A stretch of DNA of 64,000 nucleotides from Viscum album (GCA_963277665.1 OY728165.1:1153664050-1153728049); one strand, 5' to 3'; numbered from the stretch's first letter, positions 1-13,199 are shown. The notes: a model not told the origin generated them from the sequence alone. Numbers and translations are program-made.

Positions 1-207
1 TGCACTCAACCATGTGTATCCTATACTGGTATCACTACTATGAACTAATTCTCCTCGGGTGGAACATTAGTTGGAAAAAAACTCAAAGGTGTCGTGTCTA
101 TAGTAGGATCTTGTTCTGATGCCTCATTGCTAGAAGTATCATCTTCATGATCATGTATCAAAATTCTTGCTGGTTTTCTCTATAGTGGCATCCTAAAAGA
201 TATCAAT
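1..207 (-). pseudogene. Ty3/gypsy gag N-terminus remnant
   Basis: Read on the minus strand, a start near position 207 gives MPL*RKPARI, then an acidic stretch ending SSNEASEQDP, then FFPTNVPPEEN. This resembles the start of plant Ty3/gypsy gag proteins, which often open with MPPRR-K/R-PAR and an acidic Ser-rich linker. One in-frame stop lies four codons in. The rest of gag would lie beyond the left edge of the window. The assignment is supported by a primer-binding site and LTR end at the expected distance upstream. It rests on a short, low-complexity similarity, so confidence is moderate. It is not expected to be expressed. Confidence 0.45.
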
Positions 208-479
208 ATGAACCATGTTCAATATGGTATTTCTAGAGAGCTGAACCAAGAAGTAGATGGATAACACAAATCATTCATATATAACGCCCGAAACATTCAT
301 TTTCATTGTAACTAGTGTTTTCCATTTACTAAGTATGAAAGAAGGTTCCCAGAGTTCTGTTGTATGGATATGATAGCCACTGACACAATACTGGATTCCC
401 TGATCTGAAATCCGAACATGAAACGCTAATCATTGTTTCCCCAAACAAATCATGTAGTATCGCAATACCAAATGCAGAA

Positions 480-498
480 CCAACCCAATCAGATACCA
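480..498 (-). other. Primer-binding site (tRNA-iMet type)
   Basis: The minus strand reads TGGTATCTGATTGGG, matching the start of the common plant LTR-retrotransposon primer-binding site TGGTATCAGAGC (initiator Met tRNA 3' end). It sits three bases after a CA dinucleotide that would end the LTR and about 270 bases before the gag start, which is the normal order. Confidence 0.5.
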
Positions 499-501
499 CT
501 A

Positions 502-2400
502 TGCCATGACCCATCCTAGTGGGTCTCATTCCATGAATATTCTACATTCACCTCCATTAGGCCACGGGCTGGAGACTTTCCCCAAGTAGGCATATCTCAA
601 AATTGGGTGTCATTTCCATTGGAACTTATATACACACACACATTTCTTAGACCGCAATGATAATAAAGTTAAAAAACAACCACCATGAATTCATACACTA
701 ACATCCAACAGTATAGAATAATGAGAAATAAATGTACAAGATGGTAAACTAGGCCACAATACAATACCACAAAAAAACACAACTCCAATGTTCAACCTTC
801 AAATAAGGGTACTGAAACTACTATAGAAATATATTGGAAATACATCAGCCCATATGATGTCACAAGGCACCATGTAGTCTTAGTCTTGGTCTTACTCTGC
901 CTTGAAACCCATAAATGAGTCGGTCTTCTTCACCAGAAATGACACATGTGGTCAATGCCTTGGTAGGGGATAGTAAAACAATACTCTGTAGGACACCCCG
1001 AAACCACAAGGGAAAAAAATAATAGACAATAATATCTACATTATTATAGACCCGTACATATAACAAGAACATCCTTTGATACTCATAAACATATACAATG
1101 TATGAGAGGATAAATCCATTCCAATCATCAGCCATAATATTAAGCTCGAGGCACGCTCGTTTCGAGGTAACTCACTCATTGAGCCATGCGGTCATAAGTG
1201 ACTCTTACAAGAGGTTCCCATGTTTTTGGATCCCAAAAAAATAATGATGGTCAATAGATCATGATATGAATATAGAGGAATCTCTTTATAGAACACAATG
1301 AACCCATCCTCTATTAACCTACAACGTAGAGGATTCTTCATAGAGAATAAAACGAACCCTATGACACAGCTCGCAACGTGTGTAATTCTCCACATAGAAC
1401 ATTGGAAACCCTAATGTCACAAACCACTCGATAGAAGATTAATTAAACACACTTGTAGGTCACTTAAATACCCATGAATATTTCAAATGGGTGACATATT
1501 ATCACTATATTTCCACGGATTTTTCCACAGCCCGATCAATGATTCTATCCTCTCTAGGGGATTTCTGCCCAATGATGAGGTTGAAATGTCAAACAATAAC
1601 CACGAGGAATGAACCATGGGGAAGTTTTTTACATACTCTAGTCCTCAATAAAACCACACAAATCCATCTTATAGGTAACACCTTCTCACAATGGTTCACA
1701 CATGATAAATGACTAGTAAAATATACTTATGGTTTCAATGTTATGAGCCTTTTAGTAAAAATGGATCGGTTAGGCCCTAGTCTGGTTTTACCTAGGAATA
1801 CTGACCCGACCCGACCTGCCCCAAGACCAAAAACCTTACCAATCGAGTCTGACCCAACCCACAAAGTCTGACCCGACCCCGTTTCCCCAACCCACCAATT
1901 TAGGGATCACTCCATCATGTCGGCCCAACCTATTAGCACTGGCCCGATATAGGCTGATTTGGTCCACCCAAATGCATTGAATGCTGCACCCCGACAGTCC
2001 AAAATGTTCGGCCGAGGAGTAATCCACTCCTCCCACACATCCTCAATGGGACATTGTGTTATATAGTTTGTGTTTCACCCTACCTTGTCATCAATATACA
2101 CAGCCCTGACCCATCTTTACTACAGATCCCATTGACGCATGTGGTCATGCCACCATGGGACCATGCCGCTGTCGGCCATCAAGCCAACAGACTTCATAAC
2201 CACTACCATAGGCCCTATTCTGTGGGTTTTCACAGTATAATTGGTCATATACCACCACCACATTCAATTTTTTTCAGAGGCAATTTTATATGTTTTTCTA
2301 GATTTTTCCCCCTTGAAGAAAGGGAAAATAATTTGGGGAATGGAGTCATAACACCAAAAAACACACAAAGTGGATGAGTCTTAAACATTTTAATGTTGTA
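502..2400 (-). repeat. LTR of the minus-strand Ty3/gypsy element (far end soft)
   Basis: The CA end of the LTR is placed at 502-503 because the primer-binding site follows at once on the minus strand. The other end was not found. The sequence keeps a more complex, less AT-rich texture to about 2.4 kb and holds a degenerate GACCC tract. A TATA-like run (AACTATATAAC on the minus strand, 2056-2066) could be the LTR promoter. No second LTR is present in the window, so the length cannot be confirmed. Open frames here (for example 860-1135 minus and 2054-2377 plus) show no known domain. Confidence 0.4.
1801..1892. repeat. Degenerate GACCC/CTGACCC tract
   Basis: The units GACCC and CTGACCC recur about seven times on the plus strand with short spacers (CTGACCCGACCCGACC, then CTGACCCAACCC, then CTGACCCGACCCC). 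Such GGGTC/GGGTT-rich runs occur inside some plant LTRs. No coding role is suggested. Confidence 0.6.
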
Positions 2401-3613
2401 CTTAATCCATACATGATTGAATTGAATAACTACGGTCCAACAACTAAATCAATTTTACATAGAGTCAATTATATAAAATCATCCAAAATTAAACACAAAG
2501 ACAATTATCCTAAAATCAAACACATGATCTGTTAATCAATATGTTGGTCGATTGATTCACATTTTTCTTTAGAATTAAATAATGGGGAAGTAAATTAAAT
2601 TAATACACACACCCTACCAGGGATAGGATCATTCACTATCAAGGATTCATTTTTTTGATGACGCTTTTAAGAATTATCTCGATCCACACCACCATCAACG
2701 TTCACCATTGTGGGGAAAAACATTAGGATTCTCCCAAGAGTTCTCTGGGAATTAAAGGGTTGGGAATTGTAACCCAAGACCACTGAACATATGATTAAAA
2801 AAACTGGACAAAGATGTTCTATTTCTCAAGATAAATTAAAATATTTTTATTGAATTTTTTTATAATGATCATGTCCAAAATTTATCATTTGGTTTCCTCA
2901 TGTTCTAGTCATTGTTAGGCCCTAAAAAAGGAAAATACCCTATTTTGATTGCTACGGTGCCATAGGATTTTCAATATTGGCCACCATTTAAATGTTATTA
3001 ATGTTCAAAATTATCAATTGAGTGTTTTTAATTTAAAAAATGATTTTTATTCGATGATTCGTTTCAGTAACACTAAGACTCAGAATCTCTATCCATCTTA
3101 GAACATGGTCTTAGTATTTTTTAAATTAATTTATTAAAATAATTTTGTGAAATATCATATTCATTACAAACTCTGACAAGGTGTTTTGGTTCGGACATAT
3201 TGTAATCCCATACACGATAATGACCATTACCATGTATCTATTGTGACAGTCATATGGGATATGCTTTACTAATTCGTAAAATCAATATGATACATTATTA
3301 AGGGAGTAAAAAATTACCCTATGATTATATTTTAGGAAGTTAATCATGTATAATAAAGACTGTACTGTAGAAATACATATGTTAAGGAAATATATGTGAG
3401 TTATAAGGTATCCCATTAATATTATTAATTTCTAGTTTATGTGTTTAAAAGATAAATATCCTCATCCTTAATATTACTTTTATTCAATCTAATAGCTAGA
3501 TATAGGACGGATTGGAAAAAATTAATTTGAAGTTATATGTGATGACTTCTCTATTAAGAGGATTAACCCAATGGGACTAGGAATGACTCACTTCATGATG
3601 ATTCTTCTAAAGA
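2401..3613. other. Unassigned AT-rich interval
   Basis: No protein similarity, tandem repeat or terminal structure was recognised. Part of it may be the U3 end of the minus-strand LTR to the left. The stretch 3180-3600 is less AT-rich than its surroundings and may be another old element fragment. Confidence 0.3.
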
Positions 3614-6220
3614 CCCGATCATGTATGTATAAAATTTAATTTATAACTTTATTAAATATTATATTGTTATATAAAACACCTGAACATCTTTAATTAGATG
3701 AAATTGTATTTTAGATGATTGTTATGTATCTATACGATTGATAATACAGTCTTTGAACAATGATCACGTGACTAGTATAATAGTGTAGTTTTAAAAAATC
3801 TGTTTGGAACAGTAAAAGGAAGTGATGGCCTAAACCTGTAGGATTGTACCCTATGAAGCCTATTTTTAAGAGATTCCAAGGAAGATTTCATCTCTCGGAT
3901 TTTACCTAGACCAAACCCAATATGAGATCCATCAACAAAAGCATGATCTAAACCATTTATGGGAAATGTTCAAGCATTTAGATATCACTTCCCAAACCAT
4001 GTTCACTGAATGGCTCAAAGAAAGCCCCACCATCACACAACATAATCATATTGAATATAATAGTGTAATAAATTGATATGTATCAATAACCAAAAAAAAT
4101 ATTATTTACATTCTATTTTATTGAATAATTAATATATTTTTATTCCTTTTATTGTTGCTCTATAAATGATTATTAATGAAAAAATAGTATTTTGGTTAAA
4201 TTTAAATACAACTAAGAAATATATATTGATAAATTGATGATTATTTATAATTAATAATATTTTAATAAAATATTTTTATTAAATATTTATTTTTAAATAT
4301 AAAATATCATAATATATTTAATAAAGTCAATAGTAATGTTTTTTAATATTTGAAAACTATTTTTATCCAAACACATATACATTTAGTAAATGTTAGATTT
4401 TATTTTAAATGTTAAAATTCATATATTGAGGATATTAATTAGATTAAATTAAATTTTTTCGATTCAGGATATCAAAGTTATTACGCTTTGTATTTATCAT
4501 AATTTTCATAAACATTAGAATTGTTTTGTAAAATTTAAATACTATATAAATATAAGGTGTGTATTATGACATCATAAGGGCCTAATAGTGATGTAACAAA
4601 AAAATATAATATTTATAATTAGAAAAAATATATTTTTCCTATATTATAAATTAATTTTGGGTTCATTTAATTTATTTTAAAAATCCTTAGTGAATCCTCA
4701 AAAATATATAATATATTTTATGATTTTAAATTCATTTTATTTGGACTGTGACTCACTTCCACAAAAGAAAGTAAAATATTTTATAAGATATTTGTTTCAA
4801 TAATAAAATATTGTAAAAATCCTATTTGAAAGAAACCATGGGATAAAACCATTGTATGGGTTGTTGTTTTGATTATTTTATTTTGTTGTGTCCAAAACCA
4901 ATATAATAAATAAATCCTCCAGCTTTCCTATATAAACCCACCATAGCTCTAATTTAAATTCAATAAATCTATTTTAAACACTACCACCATCTATCCATTA
5001 CTCCCTAAATTCCTCCGCAGGATCTCCATGCTCCATAAAAACGCCACCAAATCCATTGGAGTCACATATCCATGTAAGGGATCCTATCCTCCTCTCTTCC
5101 TTTCAATTCAATAATCATATTTGAAATTTGTCTTTTTAATTTCAATTAGTTTTATTTTTATTAATTTATAATAAATTATCTACTTCAAATATGACGTTAT
5201 GTGAATGAGGGATCATTTATCCCACCTCATTTGGACCCTTTCCTAGGCCGTTACTAAGCAAAAAATTTATAAGGGATTTCTATCATCTTATTTCCATTCA
5301 ATCACTTCTTTTATTTTATGAATCTTCAATTACATTTAGTATGATGTGTTATTTTTTTACATGAAACTATTAAAATAAATTTCATGTATAAAAGGTGATA
5401 TACACCTTTCTCTATCAACAAACCATTTTCTAAATTTCAATATGATGTTATTAAGCTGCTGAAATTGCATCACGATTTTCCATTCCAAAATCATCATGTA
5501 TTGAATACAATACCCATTCTTCTATAAAGGGTATTCAAATATATGTCAAAAATCATATTAATTGAGGACATAGATGTATGTAATATAAATTTCTTCATCA
5601 TGGAATAAATGATGACGTAGATTGAATCCATGTTTTATGAGATTCGTGCCACACTTGATTATATAATTGAAATTATTATGAAGGGTGCACCCTGATAGTG
5701 ATCCAATGCATTAGGTTAATTATAGAATCATTAAAAATCATGTGGGGTTAGGTTTTTACCTAATTCATTTAATTGAAATTTTTCTACCATGATATTTTTG
5801 CAGTTTGGATTTGAATTATGTTTATAATGCAGTGTTTAAGTTGTTTCACCATTTCTATGATATGATTATCATGAAATATCATGATTTTATATTCTTGTTC
5901 AATTATTCCACATTGATATTCCTTTTATAAAATTTATTATTATCATCATGTAAAAAAAAATTATTCCTTTACTAATCATTATATCTCACCCCATTATTAT
6001 ATATGTCCTTGGGATATCCCATGTGGTGATAAGTACGAAGGAATATTTTGGTCATGTTAAAGATGTCTTCAATAACGATTTGGTATCTCATGTTTTATGT
6101 TGTTATTTAATGTTTTTAATTTACAAATACACTATACCTATGGATATTCAGAGTTCTATTAGGTGAAAATCTATGTAAAAATCATGTATAAATACAAAAT
6201 AGAGAGTAGGGTTGTCGAAG
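3614..6220 (+). repeat. LTR A of plus-strand Ty3/gypsy element 1
   Basis: This ~2.6-kb block aligns by eye along its length with LTR C (15,224-17,770), and in its 3' half with LTR B (9,805-10,881) and LTR D (22,335-23,908). Shared landmarks in order are a GATCACGTGACTAGT-like box (3760), a GACATCATAAGGGCC-like box (4565), CTATATAAACCCA (4930), a Cys-poor pyrimidine leader, and GGATATCCCATGTGGTG near 6,015. A primer-binding site follows directly at 6,222. The 5' end is inferred from its distance to the shared GATCAC box, not from a clear TG. Confidence 0.7.
4924..4940 (+). promoter_or_regulatory. TATA box of LTR A
   Basis: TTTCCTATATAAACCCA. The same box is found at the equivalent place in LTR C (CATAAACCCA) and LTR D (TATAAACCCA), each about 50 bases after an ATTTTATTTTGT-like run. 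Conservation in otherwise diverged copies marks it as the likely Pol II promoter core. Confidence 0.55.
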
Positions 6221-6221
6221 A

Positions 6222-6243
6222 TGGTATTAGAAGATAGGTTTAG
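6222..6243 (+). other. Primer-binding site of element 1
   Basis: TGGTATTAGAAGATAGG matches the initiator-Met primer-binding site TGGTATCAGAGCTAGG with few changes and fixes the 3' boundary of LTR A. The equivalent spot after LTR B (about 10,882) is too decayed to stand on its own. Confidence 0.6.
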
Positions 6244-6959
6244 TAATTTTTGGGATTTTTCATGGAAAACACATTTGAAATCATTTAAGGATAATACTAT
6301 GTGAATGAAATCTTCCATAATTTTTTGTATGTATAGAGTAAGTGTTTTATCAATAAAATTCATAACTTTATAGATACTGTAAGATGACGTGATTTTGGCA
6401 TAGATGTACCCATGATAAATATCTCGGACATGGTGTCCGGGGCTTACCTCAAGGTAACCTGGTTCACGACAATGATCCTTAATGTGCACCTAGTTTGACA
6501 CTAGTTGAGTATATTATTTGTTTTATCATTATCACATTACAAACCATATTTATGGGATTAGAGGATAAAAATCCCATTGGAATATTTGTTAGAAAGTATA
6601 TTATGGATAATATAGACTGATTCCTATAAACTAATATGTTAAAGAGATAATTTTAATTTATAATTTATCCATTTAATATTATTATATTCCCTTTAATGTG
6701 TTCAACATTTTAAGATACCAATCCATAATTTTTCCTTTATTGTTTCCAAAGGCGTTAAAAATGATTAATTGATCTAACAACTGATGTGAAAGGAAGTATG
6801 AGAATTGACCCAATGAGATTCCCAACCCAACTGGAATAGTTATAAATTTTTTTTTTTCTGGATACACTCTCAGATAATTAAATTTTAAAAAAAAATCAAG
6901 GTCTATGAAGGGTTCCCCCTCCCATAGAGAGAAAGGAACTCACACTCGAGTGCTTCATG

Positions 6960-7640
6960 CGACAAATTCCTCCTACTTGAAGTGGATCATCTTATCCATT
7001 GATCATGGAGAAATGTACCAATTCCATCAAAAAGATCATTTACAAAAATAAATTTTCTGATCTAGATAAGGTTGTTTTGGGTACATATTGTATGGAGGTT
7101 AATTATTATCAGTGGTGGAAATTTATCAAAAATTCAGATGTTGAGGAAGATATCGAAGCAATGGAGTGGTTCACATTCCAAAAAAATATTTTTGATAAAT
7201 ATTTTCCCCACACTCTCCATCATAAGATGGAATGAGAGTTACTAGAATTTAATCTTAATAAAAATGAATCTATTGTGGTGTATGAAGAAAAATTCCCAAT
7301 TATTTCATGATAAGAGTCTAGTTTTTTCGTTACCCCAGAATGAAAGGTTGACCACTTCTTTGGTAGGATAAATCTAAGCCTTCAAAAAGTCTCTGCAATC
7401 TATGACATTGTTATATATGGGAAAATTATTTGATATTCCATCAAGGATGAGATATAGATTAGTGAATATTAGCGGTATAATAGGTTTAAGAAGAAAAATG
7501 TGAAATTTAATTCTCACCATCTGTTGGATAAATCCTGTGGTGCTAATAAATTTTAGTACCCCACTTTTACAAGTTGTGGAAATAAGAACCCTGTAAATTT
7601 CCTTATGGAACAAGGAAATACTTTATGTGTTTATGATATG
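6960..7640 (+). pseudogene. Ty3/gypsy gag remnant, element 1
   Basis: A gag (Retrotrans_gag) core is readable from about 7,000. It includes YQWWKFIKN, then EAMEWFTFQK, then FDKYFPHTLHHKM, matching the plant gag pattern W..F...F...YFP...R..K...F. After a stop at 7,234 the same frame continues with EFNLNKNESIVVYEEKF, the family's EF..L.Q...SV..Y...F. A frame change near 7,330 leads to a zinc-knuckle remnant around 7,560 (SCGNKNPVKFLMEQGN). Gag would form the virus-like particle. It follows LTR A and its primer-binding site and precedes protease and reverse transcriptase in canonical order. Stops and frameshifts make it a pseudogene. Confidence 0.75.
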
Positions 7641-7899
7641 TTCACCTAGACAATAATTTCTGAAAGGGGAAACACGCCAATGTGATAGTGAAAAGGAACA
7701 CATAGATCATTCCTAAACACATTTATTATTTATACAATTATAACGAACCGGGGATCATTAGAAACTATTTCCCCAAGGAAAGGGTTTTTGGAGGCCACGA
7801 ATAACCTCCAAGTAAGCAAGTGTGAGATTTTTCAATAACTACAACTGAAATAAATTCTGAAAATGAAGTGGTGACTGGTACGATAATTATTCATCCATG

Positions 7900-8185
7900 A
7901 ATAGAATATTTACTTTTTTCTTTTATTTCTATGAATCCCAATATATCATGAATACATAGTAAATCTATTCAAACATCTAAACAAAGACTATAAGTAGATA
8001 TGTCAGTGAAGATGATAAATGGAAAAATAATTCAATCCAATGAATATAACTCCTTATCTATCACCATGTTATATTTAAATTCCCATCAAACCTTTCTATG
8101 CATACCTTGGTGGAATATTATATAATTATAGGCATGGATTTTTTTTCCTATAAAGACAGAACATCAATGTCCATTAGAGGGTAAT
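7900..8185 (+). pseudogene. Ty3/gypsy protease C-terminal remnant, element 1
   Basis: Near 8,124 the frame reads IIGMDFFSYKDRTSM, matching the conserved plant gypsy protease end (ILGMDWL followed by a short basic segment and a strand). The catalytic DTGA segment expected further upstream was not found, so either it has decayed or my frame is wrong there. The position between gag and reverse transcriptase is correct. Confidence 0.45.
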
Positions 8186-8369
8186 CATAATCCATTTAGA
8201 AAATCAAACCATTATTTTATACAAGTGTATATAAGAGGATGAATATTCTTTATCATTTTCATCTCAAGTATGTATATTATTTCCTTATAAGAACGCTTTT
8301 CTATATAGAATTATTGATTATATAGAATGAAAAATTCTCAAATACATGTTTATTATGAGGGAATATAAT

Positions 8370-9110
8370 GATTTGGTTCCCAATGAATTTCCTTGTCTTC
8401 CTCCTAGTTGAGAGGTTTTTGATCAATCTCATACATGGGGAAATACCAATATCCATGACTCATTATATGATGGTCGTTTTAGAATTTGAGGTACTGAACA
8501 AAAAATTATAGGATAATCTGTACAAATAGTTAGTAATCACTAGTGCTTCACCATGGGGTTCACCAATCCTCATAATCAAGAAAAATTATGGGTCAAATCT
8601 CTTTTGCATTGATTACTGTTATCTCAAAAAAATCACAATAAACACCATGAATAATTTTCCCTCAATTGATGAATTTTTTAATCAGCTACATTGATCAGAA
8701 TACTTATCCATGTTAGATTTACAATTCAAATATTACCATGTATGGGTGAAAAGGGGGGATATCCTCCATGCATATTTTCATAAACGTTAAATGCACTATG
8801 AATTCATAGTAATTCGTTCCAAATAAAATAATTCCCTAGTAATATTCTTGGAATTTATTAATAGATTATATATATATTACCTATAAAAATTTGTGGTAGT
8901 CTTCATAAATGGTATTTTAATATACACCAAAAACAAGGAGGATTATGAGGAACATCTGATAATTGTGCTAGGGTCACTAGGAAAGGGGATGTACTATGAA
9001 AGGTATAGAAATTGTTAGTTCTGATTGAATGATGTATCATTCTTGGGAGAATATCATCATAAGCAATGGGTTATTATTGTATCCTTCCAAGACAAAATAA
9101 ATTTAGGGAA
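8370..9110 (+). pseudogene. Ty3/gypsy reverse transcriptase remnant, element 1
   Basis: The reverse transcriptase is readable with scattered stops. Motifs in order: FLINLIHGEIPIS near 8,415, SASPWGSPILIIKKNYG near 8,545, CIDYCYLKKITI, NFPSIDEFFNQL, then DLQFKYYHVWVKRGDI, HYEFIVIRS, VVVFINGILIYTKNKEDYEEHL near 8,895, and VSFLGEYHH at 9,030. These are the standard fingers, palm and thumb blocks of plant gypsy enzymes. The catalytic FIDDIL box reads FINGIL here, so both active-site aspartates are lost. The enzyme would copy element RNA into DNA in the particle. The order with RNase H directly after fits one polyprotein. Confidence 0.8.
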
Positions 9111-9249
9111 GTTCAAGTCCAACATCAATGATAGATATCAGTATCATCCTTGGGTTATCAAGATATTATCACCAACATTTGAGAACATCATCCTGATTGT
9201 AAAACCCTTTTACCTAGATAACATGTGAGGGAGTAAAATTTGATGGAAT

Positions 9250-9690
9250 GATTAATGATTAGAAAGATTCATGGAGTTGAAAAAGAGGATTTTCCTACTT
9301 CTATTTCCACACTACACGCATGTGTGGGGATTTTCATTATTTTAAACAATGCTTCAAAGAAGGTATTGGGTTTTGTGTTGATATAAAATCGAAAATTCAT
9401 TAGCTACACCTCATGTATATTTAAAATTCATGGGAAAGACTATCCTACACATGATCTGGAGTTACAAAGTAAGATCATTTCATTGAAAATTTGGCAGTAT
9501 TTTTTATTTTGGGAGAAGTATGATATATATAAGAATCAAAAAATACATAAATATATATTCACCCTGAAAGATATGAATATGAGACAATGAAGATGGACAT
9601 AGCTTATAAAGGATTACATCTACTCAATCCGCTGTCATCTTATAAATGTGAACATGGTAGAAGATTCCCTATGTTAATGGAACCGATCAA
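9250..9690 (+). pseudogene. Ty3/gypsy RNase H remnant, element 1
   Basis: Following the thumb, the frame gives ELKKRIF (start of the connection), then PHVYLKFMGK, then YPTHDLELQSKI..LKIWQYYLFWEK, IHKYIFTLKDMNMRQ and a closing INVNMVEDSLC. The last corresponds to the KANVVADALSR motif that ends the plant gypsy RNase H. Integrase should follow, but the sequence instead runs within about 110 bases into the middle of another LTR copy. Stops and frameshifts are present. Confidence 0.75.
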
Positions 9691-9804
9691 TTATATAATT
9701 AATGATAATCAAGAAGCATCTGATCATCTAGGAATAGAAGAACATGGACATGTGAATCATAAAAAATGGAATTTAATAATTCCATTATATCATTAACGGT
9801 ACCG

Positions 9805-10881
9805 ATCAGTTATATTTTTATCAATTTATAATCAATACACTAATTTCAATTTTGTTTTATTTGATTGAGGTATTTGATTATCCCCCCTCATTTGGATCCT
9901 TACAAAATTTGTTACTATGTTGAAATTCTGTAATGTATTTCTCTCTTATGATTTTTATTAAGCATCGTATTTTATATTATAAATCGTTAATTACATTCCA
10001 CATGTTGGGATTTTATGTTACATGATCCCATTACTATTTATTTTATTTATAAATGATGCGAGGCTCATTTGCCTCTCATCACACCATTTTATGAATCTCC
10101 ATATGTCATTTTTATGCTATCGAAATTGCACCATGAATTTCCATCCAAAATTATTATGTATTTAATACCATACCCATTCCATAATCAAGTGAATTCGAAA
10201 ATATTCACAAATAATTATTGATTTAAGACTTGTATATATGTATTCCACATTCCCCGATGACTTAATTAATGATTTTGTTGAATGAATCCCTGATATTTGA
10301 TCTATATGGCTCACTTAAGCCTGATATTGAAATGGTTATGAATGGTGCACCAAAATAGTGCTCAAATTCATTGGGTAATGATTAGTATTTGACACATCAT
10401 GTTGGGATAGGGGTTTACCTTATTCCATTATGGGAAATTGGTCATCCATGAAGTCATTTTTTTCATCATAGACTTATGTTTATGATACATTGTTTTATGT
10501 TGTAGCTACATTTCCATGTTATGATTACCATGTTATATCATGCATTTATATTAATTTTCATTTATGCCACATTGATATCACTTGTCTATCATTTCTTATT
10601 ATCCCCATGTCATTCCTAGTTTATACCATCATAAGGATTTATAGCTCACTCATTTTTTATGTATGTCCTCATATTTTCCCATGTGGTGTTAAGTAAGATG
10701 GAATGTTATGGTCATGTAAAAGTAGTTTTCAATATATATGTCGTATTTCATGTTTTATGTTGTAATTTAATTTTACTAAATTCAATAGACACAAGAACAC
10801 TCCATATTTTCAGTTGTATTGTGTTAAAATCTATGTAATAAATCATTTTTATATTTGAAATAAAGAGAAATGTTGTTAGAA
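9805..10881 (+). repeat. LTR B, 3' half only
   Basis: Equivalent to LTR A from about 5,140 to its end. Shared blocks include CCCCTCATTTGGATCC (9,885), a GAAATTGCACCATGAATTTCC block (10,120), GGTGCACCAAAATAGTG (10,345) and TTCCCATGTGGTGTTAAGTA (10,675). The first ~1.5 kb of the LTR, with its promoter, is missing. The left edge marks a deletion or recombination junction with the RNase H of element 1. Confidence 0.65.
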
Positions 10882-11029
10882 TAATATATCATATAAATTT
10901 AGATCTAAATAAGAACATGGATCAATAGGATCATCCCAAAACCCCCTTAGAGTGATCAAGATGAAATTTAGAACCACATTAATCAATAGACTCTTAAATT
11001 AAATGGCTCTCCTGATCCATTAATCATAG

Positions 11030-11660
11030 AATAGTGGATCAAATCTCTAAAAAATTTCTTCTATATCCTCCAATGTTCTAAACAACATATTTTCATGATG
11101 ACTATTTATCATATGGAATGTGAAGATGATAAGGGGTGGACATTGATAAAAACTATGAATCCTGTGAAAAAGATCAAAGCAATGCGGTGGATGGATTATT
11201 GGAAAATGTATTTGGATAGATATTTTCATTGAACACTCTATCATAAAAATGTAAGGTATTTTTTACCCATATAAAAGAAGAAAATATATCTAATAGGGAT
11301 TACATGGAAAACACAAGAAATACATTGTACACCTGCATCTTTTCCATTACCCCTAAATTCAAGGTGGACCGCATATTTCGTGGGCTGAAACCTAGTCTAT
11401 GAAAATCCATAGCGATCCATCACATTGGTATCTAGGAGTAAATTTTCTGATGTGTCTTCAATGATTAATTGGAAATTATAAAATCTAAGGGGTATCAGGG
11501 TGATAATAAGCTAATAGTGCAGTTTAGTTCTATACTTCAGTTAGAGAGAAATAATTGTTCCATGAAATTACAACCCTCCACTTTTCAACGGTGTGGAAAT
11601 AAACACCGATAAAATTTCTTTAATTGGATGTGTAAATTAATTAGGTTTAGGTAAGAAGGG
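11030..11660 (+). pseudogene. Ty3/gypsy gag remnant, element 2
   Basis: More decayed than the gag at 7.0 kb but collinear with it. Readable traces include KNYESCEKDQSNAVDGL (cf. NSDVEEDIEAMEW), ITPKFKVDRIFRGLKPSL (the plant gag segment P-x-F-K..F..GLKP), and a zinc-knuckle remnant STFQRCGNKHR near 11,580. It follows the LTR B end by about 150 bases, like its counterpart after LTR A. Many stops are present, so there is no product. Confidence 0.65.
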
Positions 11661-12054
11661 ACCCTAACCAATGATTTGTGTTAGGAGATACCAACGACTG
11701 CGATGGACTAAAGGAATGCTCTTCTAAAACATTAGTTTATTGTTCATTGCTACAACTACATGTATCTATGGAATATTGAAAACCAATTCACTAAGACAAG
11801 GGTTTTTTATGAAAACAAAAAACATCCAAGTTAACAAGGTCAGTGAACATTGTTTTTTATTCAGGATATATTCATTCTTGAATATCATGTCATTTTAGTT
11901 GAATAATCAAAAAACCACAAAAAATCATGGAAGTATATTTGTTGGTGAAAATTGAAAATTGGAATATTAGTTCTTCCCAAACATATAACTCCCCCCGTAT
12001 CAATGTTCATGGGAAAAATGTGCAATTGAACATTTTCATACTCCCTTTTGTGAA

Positions 12055-12135
12055 ATTTAATGAAATTATAGGCATGGATTGATTTTTCCTTTATATATAT
12101 ATATATATATCTTAAATTTCCATGAAAAGGAAATC
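12055..12135 (+). pseudogene. Ty3/gypsy protease end, element 2
   Basis: The string IIGMD at 12,067 is in the same place as the IIGMDF motif of element 1. It is followed by a (TA)n expansion at 12,092-12,110 that destroys the frame. Only this short trace supports the call. Confidence 0.35.
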
Positions 12136-12469
12136 ACCATTCGTATTGCGATCCTTCCATAGCTTCTATACAAATGAAAAGAGATGGATGAATCTTAATA
12201 CCACCTTCTTATCATGAGTATATATTATTTTCCAACGAGAAAAATAATATATCTCGAATGATTGAATATAAAGAAAAAATCAACCATGAAGACATTCCCA
12301 TAGTGAGGGAATATCCTTATGTGTTTCAGATAGATTTTTTTGGATCTTTCTCTTATCCAAGAGGTTTCATTTTCAATCAATCATATACCTATGGTGTAAA
12401 CATTATCCAATACATCATATGGTATAAATGTTTGTGGAGCATGATGAAATGAAAAAAACTATAGGTGAA

Positions 12470-13190
12470 TCTATATAAAGGGTTCACACACTGAAGTGCT
12501 TCACCATGGGGTGAAACATTCCACTTTTTAAAGAAGTTGGATGGGTCAATATGCATTTCCATTGATTATCGTTAGCTCAACAAATCACAATAAAGGATAA
12601 GTATCCTCTGCCTTTTATTGATGACATGTTTGATCAGATATGCATAGAAAAATACTTCTCCAAGGGGGATTTGTGGTCTGATTATTACCAAGTTGGTTTG
12701 ATGAAGAGGGATTTCCCCCATAATTATTTTTGTACATGGTATAAGCACTATGAGTAAATAGTGATCCATTTTAGAATCACTAATACTGCATCATTCTTCA
12801 TGGAAAAAATAAATAAATACATTAAGGATTACCTCAGAAAAATATTTGGTCATACATATATATGAATTTATAATATACCCCAAAAATAGTGAGGATCATG
12901 GGTACCATCTAACCACTATGTTAAAAACATTGAGAAAGATAAGATTTATGAAAAGAAAAACAAATATGTGTTCTTATTGAAGGAACCCCCTTTCGTGGTA
13001 CATATCATCACACCAAATGGGATATATGAGTACCATTCAACGATATAAGATATTATAGAATATTTGAGGTCCCCATTTTTGACAAATATATATATTTTCC
13101 ATGTGGGAGTTAGGTATTTAATGCTAGTTTGTGTATAATTTCTCATGATTGTCAAAGACTATTACCAAGATAACATCGAAGGGATTAATG
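12470..13190 (+). pseudogene. Ty3/gypsy reverse transcriptase remnant, element 2
   Basis: Motifs in order: SASPWG (12,500), LKKLDGSICISIDYR*LNK (12,530-12,590; cf. KKKDGSLRLCIDYRQLNK), RISILCLLLMTCLIRYA (cf. PLPRIDELFDQL in a shifted frame), then GLIITKLV (the Leu-rich GYHQ block). The palm catalytic box is not legible. The thumb runs to about 13,190. It sits between the protease trace and RNase H, collinear with element 1, and carries stops and frameshifts throughout. Confidence 0.75.
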
Positions 13191-13199
13191 TTTACCTGG